Origin: Halostella limicola
GTDB lineage: Archaea; Halobacteriota; Halobacteria; Halobacteriales; Natronoarchaeaceae
Reading direction: 5' to 3'
Assembly: GCF_003675875.1 (NCBI RefSeq)
Contig: NZ_ML014752.1
Location: forward strand, 102,103 to 166,102
Length of the DNA stretch: 64,000 nucleotides
The notes under the pieces are model-generated. The model did not search any database. It was not told where the DNA came from and saw nothing but the letters and a program-made list of their open reading frames with translations. A program made the translations under genes and the position numbers. Below, one piece after another: positions 26,501 through 34,962 of the stretch (the first letter of the stretch is position 1; every line of letters starts with the position of its first letter).

Positions 26501-28700
26501 CGGGTCGAACCCCTACGACAGGCTCGGGACGAGCGTCGTCACCCGCCTCGCCGCGACGTACCAGCGGGGCTCGGACAACGCTCCCCCGCGGATAGCGGCC
26601 GTCGAAGCCCCCGGCGCCGGGCAGTACAACAACCTGACCTACGGCGGGGCGTCCCTGCGGGTGACGGTCGAGGACGGCAACATGACGAACGGCAGCGTCA
26701 TCGTCAGGTACGCGAACGCGTCCGTCACCGACGCGCCGTACGACGGATCGCTAGCGAACACCAGCGCGAACTGGACCGAGGCGAACGTCACCGTCAGCTC
26801 GGCGGACGCCGGCGCGGTGACCTACGAGGCCACCGTCGACACGTCGACCGTGCAGACGGAGCGTCTCCACCTGGACGTCGTCGCCGTCGACGAGGCGGGT
26901 AACGTCCGCGAGTCGCTGGTCGAGAACGCGTACAACGTCGGTCCGGTCGGCGGGGCGTACGTCTCCGGGAGCGTGAAGTTACCGTCAGGCGACGCCGCGG
27001 TGGGCGACGAGGTCGTCGCCGTCGACGACAGCGGACGCGTCGTCGATTACAACCGGACCACCGCCTCGGGCGACTACCGCCTCACCGTCGACCGCAACGA
27101 GACGGTGACGGTGGGCTACCTGCAGTACAACGAGTCCACCGGCGCGCCGTTCCCCGCCGACGGGAGCGTCGACCTGGCGGCGATCGAACGGGTCAACGCC
27201 TCCACCCACACCGATCTCGGACGGACGGCCCTCCCCGAGGCGAACGAACTCGGGTTCGCCGCGGTGAACGAGTCCGGCGGCGGCGTCCCGCACGCCGAGG
27301 TGTCCCTCTCCGTCGAGACGGACGGCGTAACCTACGAGCAACTGTTCGCCGTCGGCGCGAACGGCTCTCGGCCCGTCGACGGCCTCGAACTGGCGGGCAA
27401 CGCCACTCTCGTGGTCAGTCCGCCGCCCGGCGCCGACGCGTACGTCTCGCAGACGTACACAGAGACCGTCCGGATGGACGGGGACCGGAACATCACGGTC
27501 GTCCTCGACGAGGCGTCGGTCGCACCGCGCGTGAACGTCTCCGCCTCGTCGACGACGGTGAGCACCGGCGAGCCGGTCGAGTTCACCGCGACCGGTGCGC
27601 CGGCCACCGTCGTCCAGCACAAGGAGTGGACCTTCGGGGACGGCGCCGCCGCGGTCGGAACCGGCGCGAGCGTGACGCACAGCTACGACGAGAGCGGCGA
27701 GTACGCGGTCGAACTGGCCGCGGTCGACGGCGCCGGTAACGTCGGAACTGCGACGGTGAACGTCACCGTCGAGTCTGAAAGCATCGGTGGCGGCGGTGCG
27801 GCCCCGCCGCAAAACCTCGAAGACCCGCTCGGTATGGACGCGTCGGTCTCGACGGCGCTCGACGGCGCAACCGTGTCGATCGTCCGCGGGGAGGCCGGCG
27901 GGTCAGCGTCGGCTGACCTCCCGTCGACGGCCGCCGTCGACGGCGTCTCGTTTGACGAACTCGACGTCACGCTGGCCGCCGAGAATCGGGAGTTCGACCT
28001 GGAAGTGGCGGCGTCGAACCAGTCGCCGGACGGCGTGACGGCGTTCGACGACCGCGCGACGCTCGGCTACCTGTCGGTCGAGAAGTCGGACGTCACCAAC
28101 GACGACATCGCGAACGCGACGATCGCATTCACCGTCGCCGAGGAGGGCCTCCCCGACGGAGCGTCGCTCGACGACGTCAGCCTCTATCACTACGCGAACG
28201 GCAGCTGGGAGGAGCTTCCGACCGAGCGCAACGGGACGGCCTTCACTGCCGAAACGGACGGCTTCTCCGCGTTCGCCGTGGGGGTCGCCCGCGCCGACGT
28301 CGACGTCACCGGCGCGTCGGTCGACCCCTCCGCGGTCGGCGCCGGCGAGTCGGTCACTGTCACCGCGACCGTCGCGAACGACGGCTCGCTCGACGGCAGT
28401 GAAACCGTTTCCCTCACCGCCGACGGCGAGACGCTCGCGTCGACGAACGTTAGCGTCGCGGCCGGCGAGACCCGCACCGTCGAGTTCGACGTGACCCTCG
28501 ACGACCCCGGCTCGGTCGAACTGGCGGTCGGCGACGTCGACGTAGGCGAAGTGTCCGTGTCGGCGGCGACGGAGACGACCGCTTCGACGACTGCCGCGGC
28601 TGCCGACGCCGATTCCGACAGCGACGGTCAGGCGGGATTCGGCGTGACCGTCGCCCTCGCGGCGCTGCTCACCGGGACGTTGCTCGCCCGCCGCCGGTAG
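23556..28700 (+). CDS. Large secreted subtilisin-like protease with PKD, PGF-pre-PGF and CARDB-like domains
   Basis: A 1714-residue exported protein. It has a signal sequence (~12-38), a prodomain-like region to ~235, then an S8 domain with catalytic Asp about 252 (AVLDTGID), His about 284 (GHGTHVAG), oxyanion Asn in SAGNEG and Ser about 452 (SGTSMSAP). A very long Asn/Thr-rich beta region with many N-glycosylation sequons follows, including a carboxypeptidase-regulatory-like unit, a PKD domain (WTFGDG...HSYDESGEY, about 1325-1405), a PGF-pre-PGF-like region and a CARDB-like domain. The C-terminus has a hydrophobic helix after AGFG and ends ARRR, a variant of the PGF-CTERM archaeosortase signal with Pro replaced by Ala. 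The start is uncertain: an in-frame GTG at 23526 is possible. Confidence 0.9.
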   Translation: MLRTNSAKAQVSRFARGLLILLVAVAATMAVAVPGAAVGPPATVGDPGPAAHGATDVPGDTNVTEHNVTLISGQTVTVVRRGNDTEYRVAPGADLRKVSTPEGTYFFPEHVDLDRVDPALFNVDRLVEQNLTDGESDTIPVIVQRTSEDEDAAFTATSVQEANREFRSGLRRTDGVRTERTLDIANSVSADVEKSGTAETFEAIRSDDDVAGVYLDQRVSVTLENATERVSAAQARAEHNVSGRNVTVAVLDTGIDATHPDLNGSVVHAADFTGEGIENDPFGHGTHVAGIVAGDGTASNGTYVGVAPNASLINLRVLDDDGGGEKSDVIAAMEYAVNDTDADVVSMSLGWPAQRDDPFYGAVENAVENNVTVVASAGNEGRYGRSTIGSPGVVPAAITVGASTDADTLTDFSSRGPTADRGLVKPNLVAPGHEVTSAEAGTDGYVSHSGTSMSAPMVSGTAALLLADNPDWSPTELRSALVATTDRLNDSYDVYETGTGRLNATAALSTDLVVNRTTTDFGDLEPNAEANRTVEFTNLRNESRTLNLTASVTGVTTNVTGNVTLNQTTLSLGPGETGSVEITVNASTTEDFYSGRIRVEGGEYRAIFGYTTRSELTVRKADRNGTEVGVEGDYVVLVSHDTESVSLLTVSNGTAKQRLFSGNYTVISPGYDESNGYTPILMGDVVTVDGDTTLSLYENESVAYTVDPSAIENGTGRLANLTVGGELQNTLPSGQSLDIGTLNFFADSRTVRFGQTQAMNASVSYLLAPSSRYGSDSDYHLDVPVAYHLVYPTVGISSFQTWTPDNATLAAQNATYHRTDVGQSYYVRHDMTHRLYPTSSSRMIYLSVEDRADQTLYVSPSTSSHRVDHRVEAIVGGDWYSQARSHSISPGERRQVAVGKQPVVGSQAHWRLRNDSTADNVSLWTYTQLDQHPTRFVRDSRTGYYVYRNSTEVANGSTADGMVGYTSDAELVDGTRYAVTLLGSNPYDRLGTSVVTRLAATYQRGSDNAPPRIAAVEAPGAGQYNNLTYGGASLRVTVEDGNMTNGSVIVRYANASVTDAPYDGSLANTSANWTEANVTVSSADAGAVTYEATVDTSTVQTERLHLDVVAVDEAGNVRESLVENAYNVGPVGGAYVSGSVKLPSGDAAVGDEVVAVDDSGRVVDYNRTTASGDYRLTVDRNETVTVGYLQYNESTGAPFPADGSVDLAAIERVNASTHTDLGRTALPEANELGFAAVNESGGGVPHAEVSLSVETDGVTYEQLFAVGANGSRPVDGLELAGNATLVVSPPPGADAYVSQTYTETVRMDGDRNITVVLDEASVAPRVNVSASSTTVSTGEPVEFTATGAPATVVQHKEWTFGDGAAAVGTGASVTHSYDESGEYAVELAAVDGAGNVGTATVNVTVESESIGGGGAAPPQNLEDPLGMDASVSTALDGATVSIVRGEAGGSASADLPSTAAVDGVSFDELDVTLAAENREFDLEVAASNQSPDGVTAFDDRATLGYLSVEKSDVTNDDIANATIAFTVAEEGLPDGASLDDVSLYHYANGSWEELPTERNGTAFTAETDGFSAFAVGVARADVDVTGASVDPSAVGAGESVTVTATVANDGSLDGSETVSLTADGETLASTNVSVAAGETRTVEFDVTLDDPGSVELAVGDVDVGEVSVSAATETTASTTAAAADADSDSDGQAGFGVTVALAALLTGTLLARRR

Positions 28701-28797
28701 CGGGGCGCGTCACCCTCGGTCCCGCGGTCCGAATCGCCGCCGCTTCTCCGAATCAATACGCATTTGACTCCCGCATGGGGAGTGGGATTCAGACCGA

Positions 28798-30333
28798 ATG
28801 GCGCACGAAGAGTCCACGGCGGCGTCGACCGCCGACGACATCGAGTACGGTATCGACGACAGACCGCCGACGGGGGAGTCGGTGCTGCTCGGCCTCCAGC
28901 ACTACCTGACGATGGTCGGCGCGAACATCGCGGTGCCGCTGCTGCTCGCCGGCGCACTCGACATGCCGGGAGACGTCGCGGCCCGGTTCGTCGGCACGTT
29001 CTTCGTCGTCTCGGGCGTCGCGACGCTGGCGCAGACGACGCTCGGCAACCGCTACCCGATCGTCCAGGGCGCGCCGTTCTCCATGCTCGCGCCGGCGCTT
29101 GCCATCGTCGGCGTCGTGAGCGCCACCGGCGAGGCGGCGTGGCAGACGAAACTCGTCGCGCTCCAGGGCGCGATCATCGCCGCGGCGCTCGCCGAGGTCG
29201 CTATCGGCTACCTCGGTATCGTCGGGAAGATCCGCCGGTACCTCTCGCCGGTCGTCATCGCGCCGACCATCGCGCTCATCGGCCTCTCGCTGTTCAACGT
29301 CCCCCAGATCGCCGGCGCGACGAACTGGTGGCTCCTCGGGTTCACCGTCCTGCTCATCGTCGGCTTCTCGCAGTACCTCGACGTGGCGCACCGCGCGTTC
29401 CGCCTGTTTCCCGTCCTGCTCGGCATGGTGACCGCGTGGCTCGTCGCCGCCGCGCTCTCGGTGGCGGGCGTCTACACGCCCGAGTCGTCGGGCTACGTCC
29501 CCCTCGGGCAGGTCGCCGACGCCCCGGCGTTCCTCGCGATCTACCCGCTCCAGTGGGGGATGCCCGAGTTCCAGCTCTCGCTCGCGATCGGCATGTTCGC
29601 GGGCGTGCTCGCCTCCATCGTCGAGAGCTTCGGCGACTACCACGCCGTCGCCCGCATCGCCGGCCACGGCGCGCCGAGCGAGAAGCGCATCAACCACGGC
29701 ATCGGCATGGAGGGGCTGATGAACGTGTTCTCCGGGATCATGGGCACCGGCGGGTCGACCTCGTACTCGGAGAACATCGGCGCGATCGGCCTCACGGGCG
29801 TCGCCTCGCGCTACGTCGTGCAGGTCGGCGCGGTGACGATGATCGTCGTCGGCTACGTCGGCTACTTCGGCCAGCTCGTCACCACCATCCCCGACCCCAT
29901 CGTCGGCGGCCTCTTCGTCGCCATGTTCGGCCAGATCGTCGCGGTCGGCCTCTCGAACCTGGAGTACGTCGACCTCTCCTCCGGCCGGAACACGTTCGTC
30001 ATCGGCTTCGCGCTGTTCGCAGGCCTCGCGGTGCCGGCGTACATGGGCGGCTTCGAGAGCGCCGCCGCGTTCCGGAGCGGCATGGAGAGCGTCGCGGTGC
30101 TCGGCCCCGTGCTCGGGACGCGACTCGTCGCCGACACGCTCTACGTCATCGGCGGCACCGGGATGGCCGTCGGCGGTCTCGTGGCGCTGGTTCTCGACAA
30201 CACCATCGAAGGCACGCCCGAGGAGCGCGGCCTCGTCGCTTGGGAGCGGATCACAGAGGACGAGAGCGACTTCCGGACCGCCTGGGAGCGGTGGCGTGGC
30301 GGGGACGAAGTTGCCCCGGAATCGGCCGACTGA
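28798..30333 (+). CDS. NCS2-family uracil/xanthine permease
   Basis: A 511-residue membrane protein with about 12-14 helices that takes up nucleobases, probably by ion symport. It has the NCS2 features QHYLTMVGANIAVP in the first helix, ESFGDYHAVARIAG with its substrate-contact Glu, and GTGGSTSYSENIGAI with the second conserved Glu. Whether it prefers uracil or xanthine/guanine cannot be read with certainty. It is convergent with dhaM, with abutting ends. Confidence 0.92.
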   Translation: MAHEESTAASTADDIEYGIDDRPPTGESVLLGLQHYLTMVGANIAVPLLLAGALDMPGDVAARFVGTFFVVSGVATLAQTTLGNRYPIVQGAPFSMLAPALAIVGVVSATGEAAWQTKLVALQGAIIAAALAEVAIGYLGIVGKIRRYLSPVVIAPTIALIGLSLFNVPQIAGATNWWLLGFTVLLIVGFSQYLDVAHRAFRLFPVLLGMVTAWLVAAALSVAGVYTPESSGYVPLGQVADAPAFLAIYPLQWGMPEFQLSLAIGMFAGVLASIVESFGDYHAVARIAGHGAPSEKRINHGIGMEGLMNVFSGIMGTGGSTSYSENIGAIGLTGVASRYVVQVGAVTMIVVGYVGYFGQLVTTIPDPIVGGLFVAMFGQIVAVGLSNLEYVDLSSGRNTFVIGFALFAGLAVPAYMGGFESAAAFRSGMESVAVLGPVLGTRLVADTLYVIGGTGMAVGGLVALVLDNTIEGTPEERGLVAWERITEDESDFRTAWERWRGGDEVAPESAD

Positions 30334-30714
30334 CTACGTCTTCGACACGTCGCGCGCTTCCTCCGCGGACTCCCTGACCGAGTCGAGCGTCGCCTTCGAA
30401 CTCGACGCCTCGACGGCGGCGTTGAGCGCGCCTTCCAGTATCGGCGCGTCGGCGACGACGACGTCCTTCTCGCTCGTCTCGACGGCCATCTCCGCGTTCA
30501 TCACCGCGCTCCCGAGGTCGACGAGGACCACGACCTCCGCGGCGTCCATCGCTTCCAGCGCGTCCTGGATGTCGGGGACGCTGGTGCCGATGCCGCCGTC
30601 GGGGTCGCCGCCGACCGGGACGATCTCGGCGTCGGCCCCGCCCATCTCCGCGGCGATGTCGCTGATGCCGCGGGCGGCGTCGGCGCTGTGGGAGACGACC
30701 AGCAGGCCGACCAT
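30334..30714 (-). CDS. dhaM: Dihydroxyacetone kinase phosphotransfer subunit DhaM
   Basis: A 126-residue EIIA-Man-like protein that passes phosphate from the PTS to DhaL-bound ADP. The phospho-His is His9 in VVSHSADAARG; GGIGTSVPDI and VDLGSAVMN are the conserved loops. Its start abuts the stop of dhaL, so the two are one transcript. A PTS phosphate source (EI/HPr) must be encoded elsewhere. Confidence 0.92.
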   Translation of the reverse strand: MVGLLVVSHSADAARGISDIAAEMGGADAEIVPVGGDPDGGIGTSVPDIQDALEAMDAAEVVVLVDLGSAVMNAEMAVETSEKDVVVADAPILEGALNAAVEASSSKATLDSVRESAEEARDVSKT

Positions 30715-31419
30715 CTACTCCTCCGCCTCCTCGTCGGGGATGGTCGGCGAGGTCGCGTCCACGTCCGCCGCGCCGTCGAGGTGCTCCTCGGCGGTGGCGA
30801 GCAGTTCCTCCAGGACGAACAGCGTGCTCGTCGCGCCGGGGTCCTGATGGCCGACGGAGCGCCACCCGAGGTACGACGCCCGTCCCTTCGACGCCCGGAT
30901 CGGCACCGTGAACTCGACGCCGCGCCGGGCGGCGTCGACGGCCTTCGCCAGCGCTTCGAGCGGCGGCAGGTCGTCCTCCTCGATCGACTTCTTGTACGTG
31001 TGGACCGCGGGCGTCACCGCGTCCACCATCGTCTTGTCGCCGACCCTGGCGTCGCCGCGGTCCTGTAGCTTCTCCAGGTACGTCTCGGCGAACGCGACGC
31101 TGGTCTCCGCGGTGACTCCCTCGGCCAGTTCCTGACTGGCGCTCATGATCGACCCGCCGTACAGCGGCCCCGCCGCGCCGCCCACCTCGGAGACGAGCGC
31201 CGTCCCGACCGTCTTCGCGATCTCCTGAGCGTCGGGGTCGTCGAGCGCCTCGACCTTCTCTAGCGCCGCCCGGAACCCTCGGTTCAGGTTCGCGCCGTGG
31301 TCGGCGTCGCCGATCGCGGAGTCGAGATCCGTGAGGTGCGACTTCTCCGCCTCTATCCTGTCGGCGACGTTCTCGACCGCGGCGAGCAGCGCCTCCCGTT
31401 CCGCCTCCGTCTCAGGCAT
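30715..31419 (-). CDS. dhaL: Dihydroxyacetone kinase ADP-binding subunit DhaL
   Basis: A 234-residue helical subunit that holds the nucleotide. The metal-phosphate site LDSAIGDADHG is near residue 33-43, and GGAAGPLYGG and DARVGDKTMVDA are diagnostic. The ATG at 31419 is chosen because the 32 codons upstream do not match the family. dhaK, which binds the substrate, lies 1.5 kb away on the same strand but is separated by an opposite-strand gene, so dhaL needs its own promoter in 31420-31547. Confidence 0.93.
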   Translation of the reverse strand: MPETEAEREALLAAVENVADRIEAEKSHLTDLDSAIGDADHGANLNRGFRAALEKVEALDDPDAQEIAKTVGTALVSEVGGAAGPLYGGSIMSASQELAEGVTAETSVAFAETYLEKLQDRGDARVGDKTMVDAVTPAVHTYKKSIEEDDLPPLEALAKAVDAARRGVEFTVPIRASKGRASYLGWRSVGHQDPGATSTLFVLEELLATAEEHLDGAADVDATSPTIPDEEAEE

Positions 31420-31547
31420 GTCACTGCGTACCAACAATAGGGCGAGTGAAAACTCTTTGCGGTGAACGGGCCGTTTACCGGCCGCCGCTCGCTGCACCCG
31501 CTCGGAAGCCGACACCCTGATTAGCCGCCCGGTCGTCGCCGGCGTAC

Positions 31548-32915
31548 ATGTCCCTTCGCCTCCTCCACTACTCCGACCTGGAGACCGCGCTGGACGACCC
31601 CGAGCGCTGCGCCCGCCTCGCCGGCACGCTCGCCGCCCGCCGCGACGACGACACCGTCGTGATCGGGACGGGCGACAACACCGCTCCGGGGGCGCTCTCG
31701 CTGGCGACCGAGGGCCGGGCCGCGCTGGAGTTCTTCCGGACCGTCTCGCCCGACGCCGACACCTTCGGCAACCACGACTTCGACTTCGGCCCCGCCGTCG
31801 CCCGCGCGAACGCCGGTGCCGCGCCGCAGGCGTGGCTCTGCGCCAACGCGAGGCAGGACGGCGAGCGCTTCGCGGCGGACGTCGGGGTCGAACCGAGCAC
31901 CGTCGTCGAGACCGACAACTACCGCGTCGGCGTCGTCGGCGTCGCCCACCCCGAGACCGTCGAGATAAACCCCGCCGCGGCGGGCGTGGAGTTCGCCGAC
32001 CCCGTCCCAGTGGTCCGCGAGGAGGCGGCGGCGTTGCGCGACCGCGGCGTCGACCGCGTCGTCGTCGCCTCCCACTGCGGGAAGGGCGACGCCCGAATCG
32101 CCCGCGAGACCGACGTCGACGTGGTGCTGGGCGGCCACGTCCACGACGTCCACGTCGAGACCGTCGCGGACACGCTCACGGTGCGACCCGGTCGCGGCGG
32201 GAAGTACGTCGCGGAGGTCGCGTTCGAGCCCTCGACTGCGGCGACCGTGCGCGAGGTCGACGACGGCCACCGCGACGACGATCTCGCGGCGGCCCTGCGG
32301 GACAGGCTCGCAGAGCACGGGCTTGACGAAGTGGTGGCGACGGTCTCCGACCCGATCGAACTCACCGAGGAGTCGGTGATGGTCGCCGAGAGCCGCGCCG
32401 GCAACTTCGTCGCCGACGCCCTCCGGTGGGGCGCGGACGCGGACGTCGCCATCTCCCCCGCCGGGGCGCTCCGCTCCGACGGTGCGCTGGAGGGCGAGGT
32501 CACCGCGGCGCAGACGATCAACCTGACGCCGTACGAGGACGACCTCGCCGTCGTCTCGCTGCCCGGCGACCGCCTGCTGGACGCGCTCGCCGAACTCCCG
32601 ATCGGCTACCACCACGACGACTTCCCGCTGCGGTACTGCAGCCACGTCAGCGGCGCCCGGATCGTCTGGGACGACGCGGACGGCGTCCTCCGCGAGGCGA
32701 CCGTCGGCGGCGAGCCGGTGGACCCGGACCGCGAGTACACGCTCGCCGTGGCGGATTACCTGATCGAGACGGACCACGTGAGCGCGGCGTACGGCGAGGG
32801 CGACGTGATCCGCCGGTGCGGCGTCGCTCACGAGGCCGTCGTCGACTACGCCCGCGAGAACGGCATCGCGCCGGAGATCGAGGGACGGATCGAGCGCCCG
32901 TCGCTGGACGAGTGA
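31548..32915 (+). CDS. 5'-nucleotidase/UDP-sugar hydrolase family metallophosphoesterase
   Basis: A 455-residue protein. Its N-terminal calcineurin-like domain has GTGDNTAP, GNHDFDFG, ASHCGKGD and GGHVHDVH, the metal-ligand motifs; the C-terminal 5'-nucleotidase domain begins near residue 265 and contains SRAGNFVADALRW and SPAGALRS. Typical members hydrolyse nucleotides outside the cell, but no signal peptide is visible, so this copy is probably cytoplasmic. The usual DxHG opening motif reads YSDLETAL here, so one ligand (His) is missing. It is inserted between dhaL and dhaK in opposite orientation. Confidence 0.87.
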   Translation: MSLRLLHYSDLETALDDPERCARLAGTLAARRDDDTVVIGTGDNTAPGALSLATEGRAALEFFRTVSPDADTFGNHDFDFGPAVARANAGAAPQAWLCANARQDGERFAADVGVEPSTVVETDNYRVGVVGVAHPETVEINPAAAGVEFADPVPVVREEAAALRDRGVDRVVVASHCGKGDARIARETDVDVVLGGHVHDVHVETVADTLTVRPGRGGKYVAEVAFEPSTAATVREVDDGHRDDDLAAALRDRLAEHGLDEVVATVSDPIELTEESVMVAESRAGNFVADALRWGADADVAISPAGALRSDGALEGEVTAAQTINLTPYEDDLAVVSLPGDRLLDALAELPIGYHHDDFPLRYCSHVSGARIVWDDADGVLREATVGGEPVDPDREYTLAVADYLIETDHVSAAYGEGDVIRRCGVAHEAVVDYARENGIAPEIEGRIERPSLDE

Positions 32916-32939
32916 ACGGCGGGCGACCGCTTACCCCCG

Positions 32940-33932
32940 CTACCGCTTGAGCGCCGGCGTGTCGGCCTCGTGTTGCAGCAGGTCCTTCAGTTCGTCGTCG
33001 ACGTCCATCACCGTCACCGAACAGCCCTGCATGTCGAGCGACGTCATGTAGTCGCCGACCCAGGCGTCCCACGTCTCCAGCCCGCGGTCGTCGAGGATCT
33101 GCTGGACGCGGCGGTTGACGACGAACAGCTCCATCTGCGGCGTGCCGCCCATCCCGTTAACGATGGTGACGACCTCGCCCTCCGGGTCGAGGTCCTCCAG
33201 CACGGCCTCGGTCAGTTCGTCCGCCACGTCGTCGGCGGGCATCTGCTCGGTGCGCTCGACGCCGGGTTCGCCGTGGATCCCGATCCCGAGTTCGATCTCG
33301 TCGTCGCCGAGGTCGAACGTCGGTTCGCCCTTGTCGGGCGTGATACAGGAGGTCAACGCCATCCCCATCGTGCCGACGCGGTCGATCGCCTTCTCCGCGA
33401 CGCGCCGTACCTCCTCCAGGTCCTCCCCGCGGTCGGCCATCGCGCCCGCGACCTTGTGGACGAGGATGGTACCGCAGACCCCCCGCCGGCCGGAGGTGTA
33501 CGTCGAGTCCTCGACGGCCACGTCGTCGTTCACGACGACCTGCGCCACGTCCGCGTCGGTCTCCATCCCCGCCATCTCGGCGGCCGTGTCGAAGTTCATC
33601 ACGTCGCCCTCGTAGTTCTTCACGACGCAGAGCACCCCCTCCCCGCCGTCGGCGGCGGCGATCATCTCGTTCAGCTCGTCGGCCGTCGGCGACGTGAACA
33701 CCTCGCCCGCCGCCGCGCCGTCGAGCATGCCGGGGCCCAGATAGCCCGCGTGCGTCGGTTCGTGGCCGCTCCCCCCGCCGCTGACGACGCCGACCTTCCC
33801 GTCGACCGGCGCGTCCGCCCGGACGAGCACCTTCGTCCCGTCGAGCCGACGCACGCGGTCGGGGTACGCCGCGACCATCCCGTCGAGCATCTCGTCGACC
33901 ACGTCTTCCGGATCGTTGATCAGCTTCTTCAT
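32940..33932 (-). CDS. dhaK: Dihydroxyacetone kinase substrate-binding subunit DhaK
   Basis: A 330-residue subunit that binds dihydroxyacetone covalently through a His, about residue 220 in GIGIHGEPGVER. VSGGGSGHEPTHAGY and KNYEGDVMNFD form the substrate pocket. With DhaL and DhaM it makes dihydroxyacetone phosphate for glycerol/DHA catabolism. The ATG at 33932 matches the family N-terminus MKKLINDPE. It ends 24 bp from the convergent nucleotidase. Confidence 0.94.
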   Translation of the reverse strand: MKKLINDPEDVVDEMLDGMVAAYPDRVRRLDGTKVLVRADAPVDGKVGVVSGGGSGHEPTHAGYLGPGMLDGAAAGEVFTSPTADELNEMIAAADGGEGVLCVVKNYEGDVMNFDTAAEMAGMETDADVAQVVVNDDVAVEDSTYTSGRRGVCGTILVHKVAGAMADRGEDLEEVRRVAEKAIDRVGTMGMALTSCITPDKGEPTFDLGDDEIELGIGIHGEPGVERTEQMPADDVADELTEAVLEDLDPEGEVVTIVNGMGGTPQMELFVVNRRVQQILDDRGLETWDAWVGDYMTSLDMQGCSVTVMDVDDELKDLLQHEADTPALKR

Positions 33933-34053
33933 GTCCAGTGAGAACAAGTACCGAACTAACCATAATTCTAGCCCTACCGGTCCTCTCGCGTAGGTATTCC
34001 GCCACCGCCGGCCCAGCGATCGCCCGCCGTACCGGGACCGCTCGCGGCGGCTT

Positions 34054-34863
34054 TTAGCCCTCGTCTCTTGCCTCGACCACCCGACGGACGCGGTCGGGGT
34101 CGACGGGGTTCGTCGTCTCCCCGCCCTCCTTCAGTGCGGTGCCGACGATGACCCCGTCCGCCGCGGAGAGCGTCGCGGCGACGGTCTCCGCGGTGACGCC
34201 GCTGCCGACGAACAGCGGGACCTCGCGGTCGAGTGAAGCGACCTCTTCTCGCGCCGCATCGAGGCGCTCCTCGGGCGTCGGTTCGCCCGTGCCTGCGCCG
34301 GAGACGACGACGCCGTCCGCCATCCCGCGCTCCACGGCGTCGGCGACGCGCTCGGCGAACGGGCGGTCGCCCAGCGGCGCGGCGTGCTTGACGCCCACGT
34401 CCGCGAGGATAGACACGTCCGCGTCGAGGCGGTCCCGGAGACGCACTGTCTCGTGCGCCGCCCCCTCGATTACGCCCTGATCGGTCACCGCCGCGCCCGA
34501 GTGGACGTTCACCCGGACGAAGTCGGCGCCCGTCGCGGCCGCCACCGACACCGCCGTCTCGGCGTCGTTCCGCAGGACGTTGACACCGACGGGGAGGGAG
34601 ACGGCGTCGGCGACGCGCTCGACCGCCGCGGTCATCGACGCCACGACGTGTTTCGGCACGTCGTCGGGGTAGAACGGCGCGTCCCCGAAGTTCTCCACGA
34701 GGACGGCGTCGGCGCCGCCCTCGGCCAGCGTCCGGGCGTCCGACAGCGCGCGCTCCTCGATCCGGTCGCGGTCGCCGTCGAACCCCGGCGACCCCGGCAG
34801 CGGCGGGAGGTGGACCATGCCGACGACCGGCGAGGCGGCGCCGAAGACGCTCTCGAGTTCCAT
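34054..34863 (-). CDS. BtpA/SgcQ-family TIM-barrel protein
   Basis: A 269-residue protein of the BtpA family (photosystem I biogenesis protein BtpA, sugar-operon protein SgcQ). GMVHLPPLPGSP, VLVENFGDAPF, VRVNVHSGA and the phosphate-binding VGSGVTAETV and GTALK are the hallmarks. In non-photosynthetic organisms it sits with carbohydrate genes; the dha genes upstream fit that. The reaction is unknown. The ATG at 34863 is used. Confidence 0.87.
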   Translation of the reverse strand: MELESVFGAASPVVGMVHLPPLPGSPGFDGDRDRIEERALSDARTLAEGGADAVLVENFGDAPFYPDDVPKHVVASMTAAVERVADAVSLPVGVNVLRNDAETAVSVAAATGADFVRVNVHSGAAVTDQGVIEGAAHETVRLRDRLDADVSILADVGVKHAAPLGDRPFAERVADAVERGMADGVVVSGAGTGEPTPEERLDAAREEVASLDREVPLFVGSGVTAETVAATLSAADGVIVGTALKEGGETTNPVDPDRVRRVVEARDEG

Positions 34864-34962
34864 GGGCGGTCTTCGGTCCTGCGGCAATTAACTGGCGGGT
34901 GTTTGGCGGCAATCCCCTCCCTGTCCGTGCCCGTTTAACCGCCGAGTCCGCAAGCACGCACG

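Noticed and set aside
31420..31547. A possible TrmB-type or GlpR-type operator before dhaL
   Set aside because: I looked for TACT...GAGTA-like and clear palindromic sites and found none.
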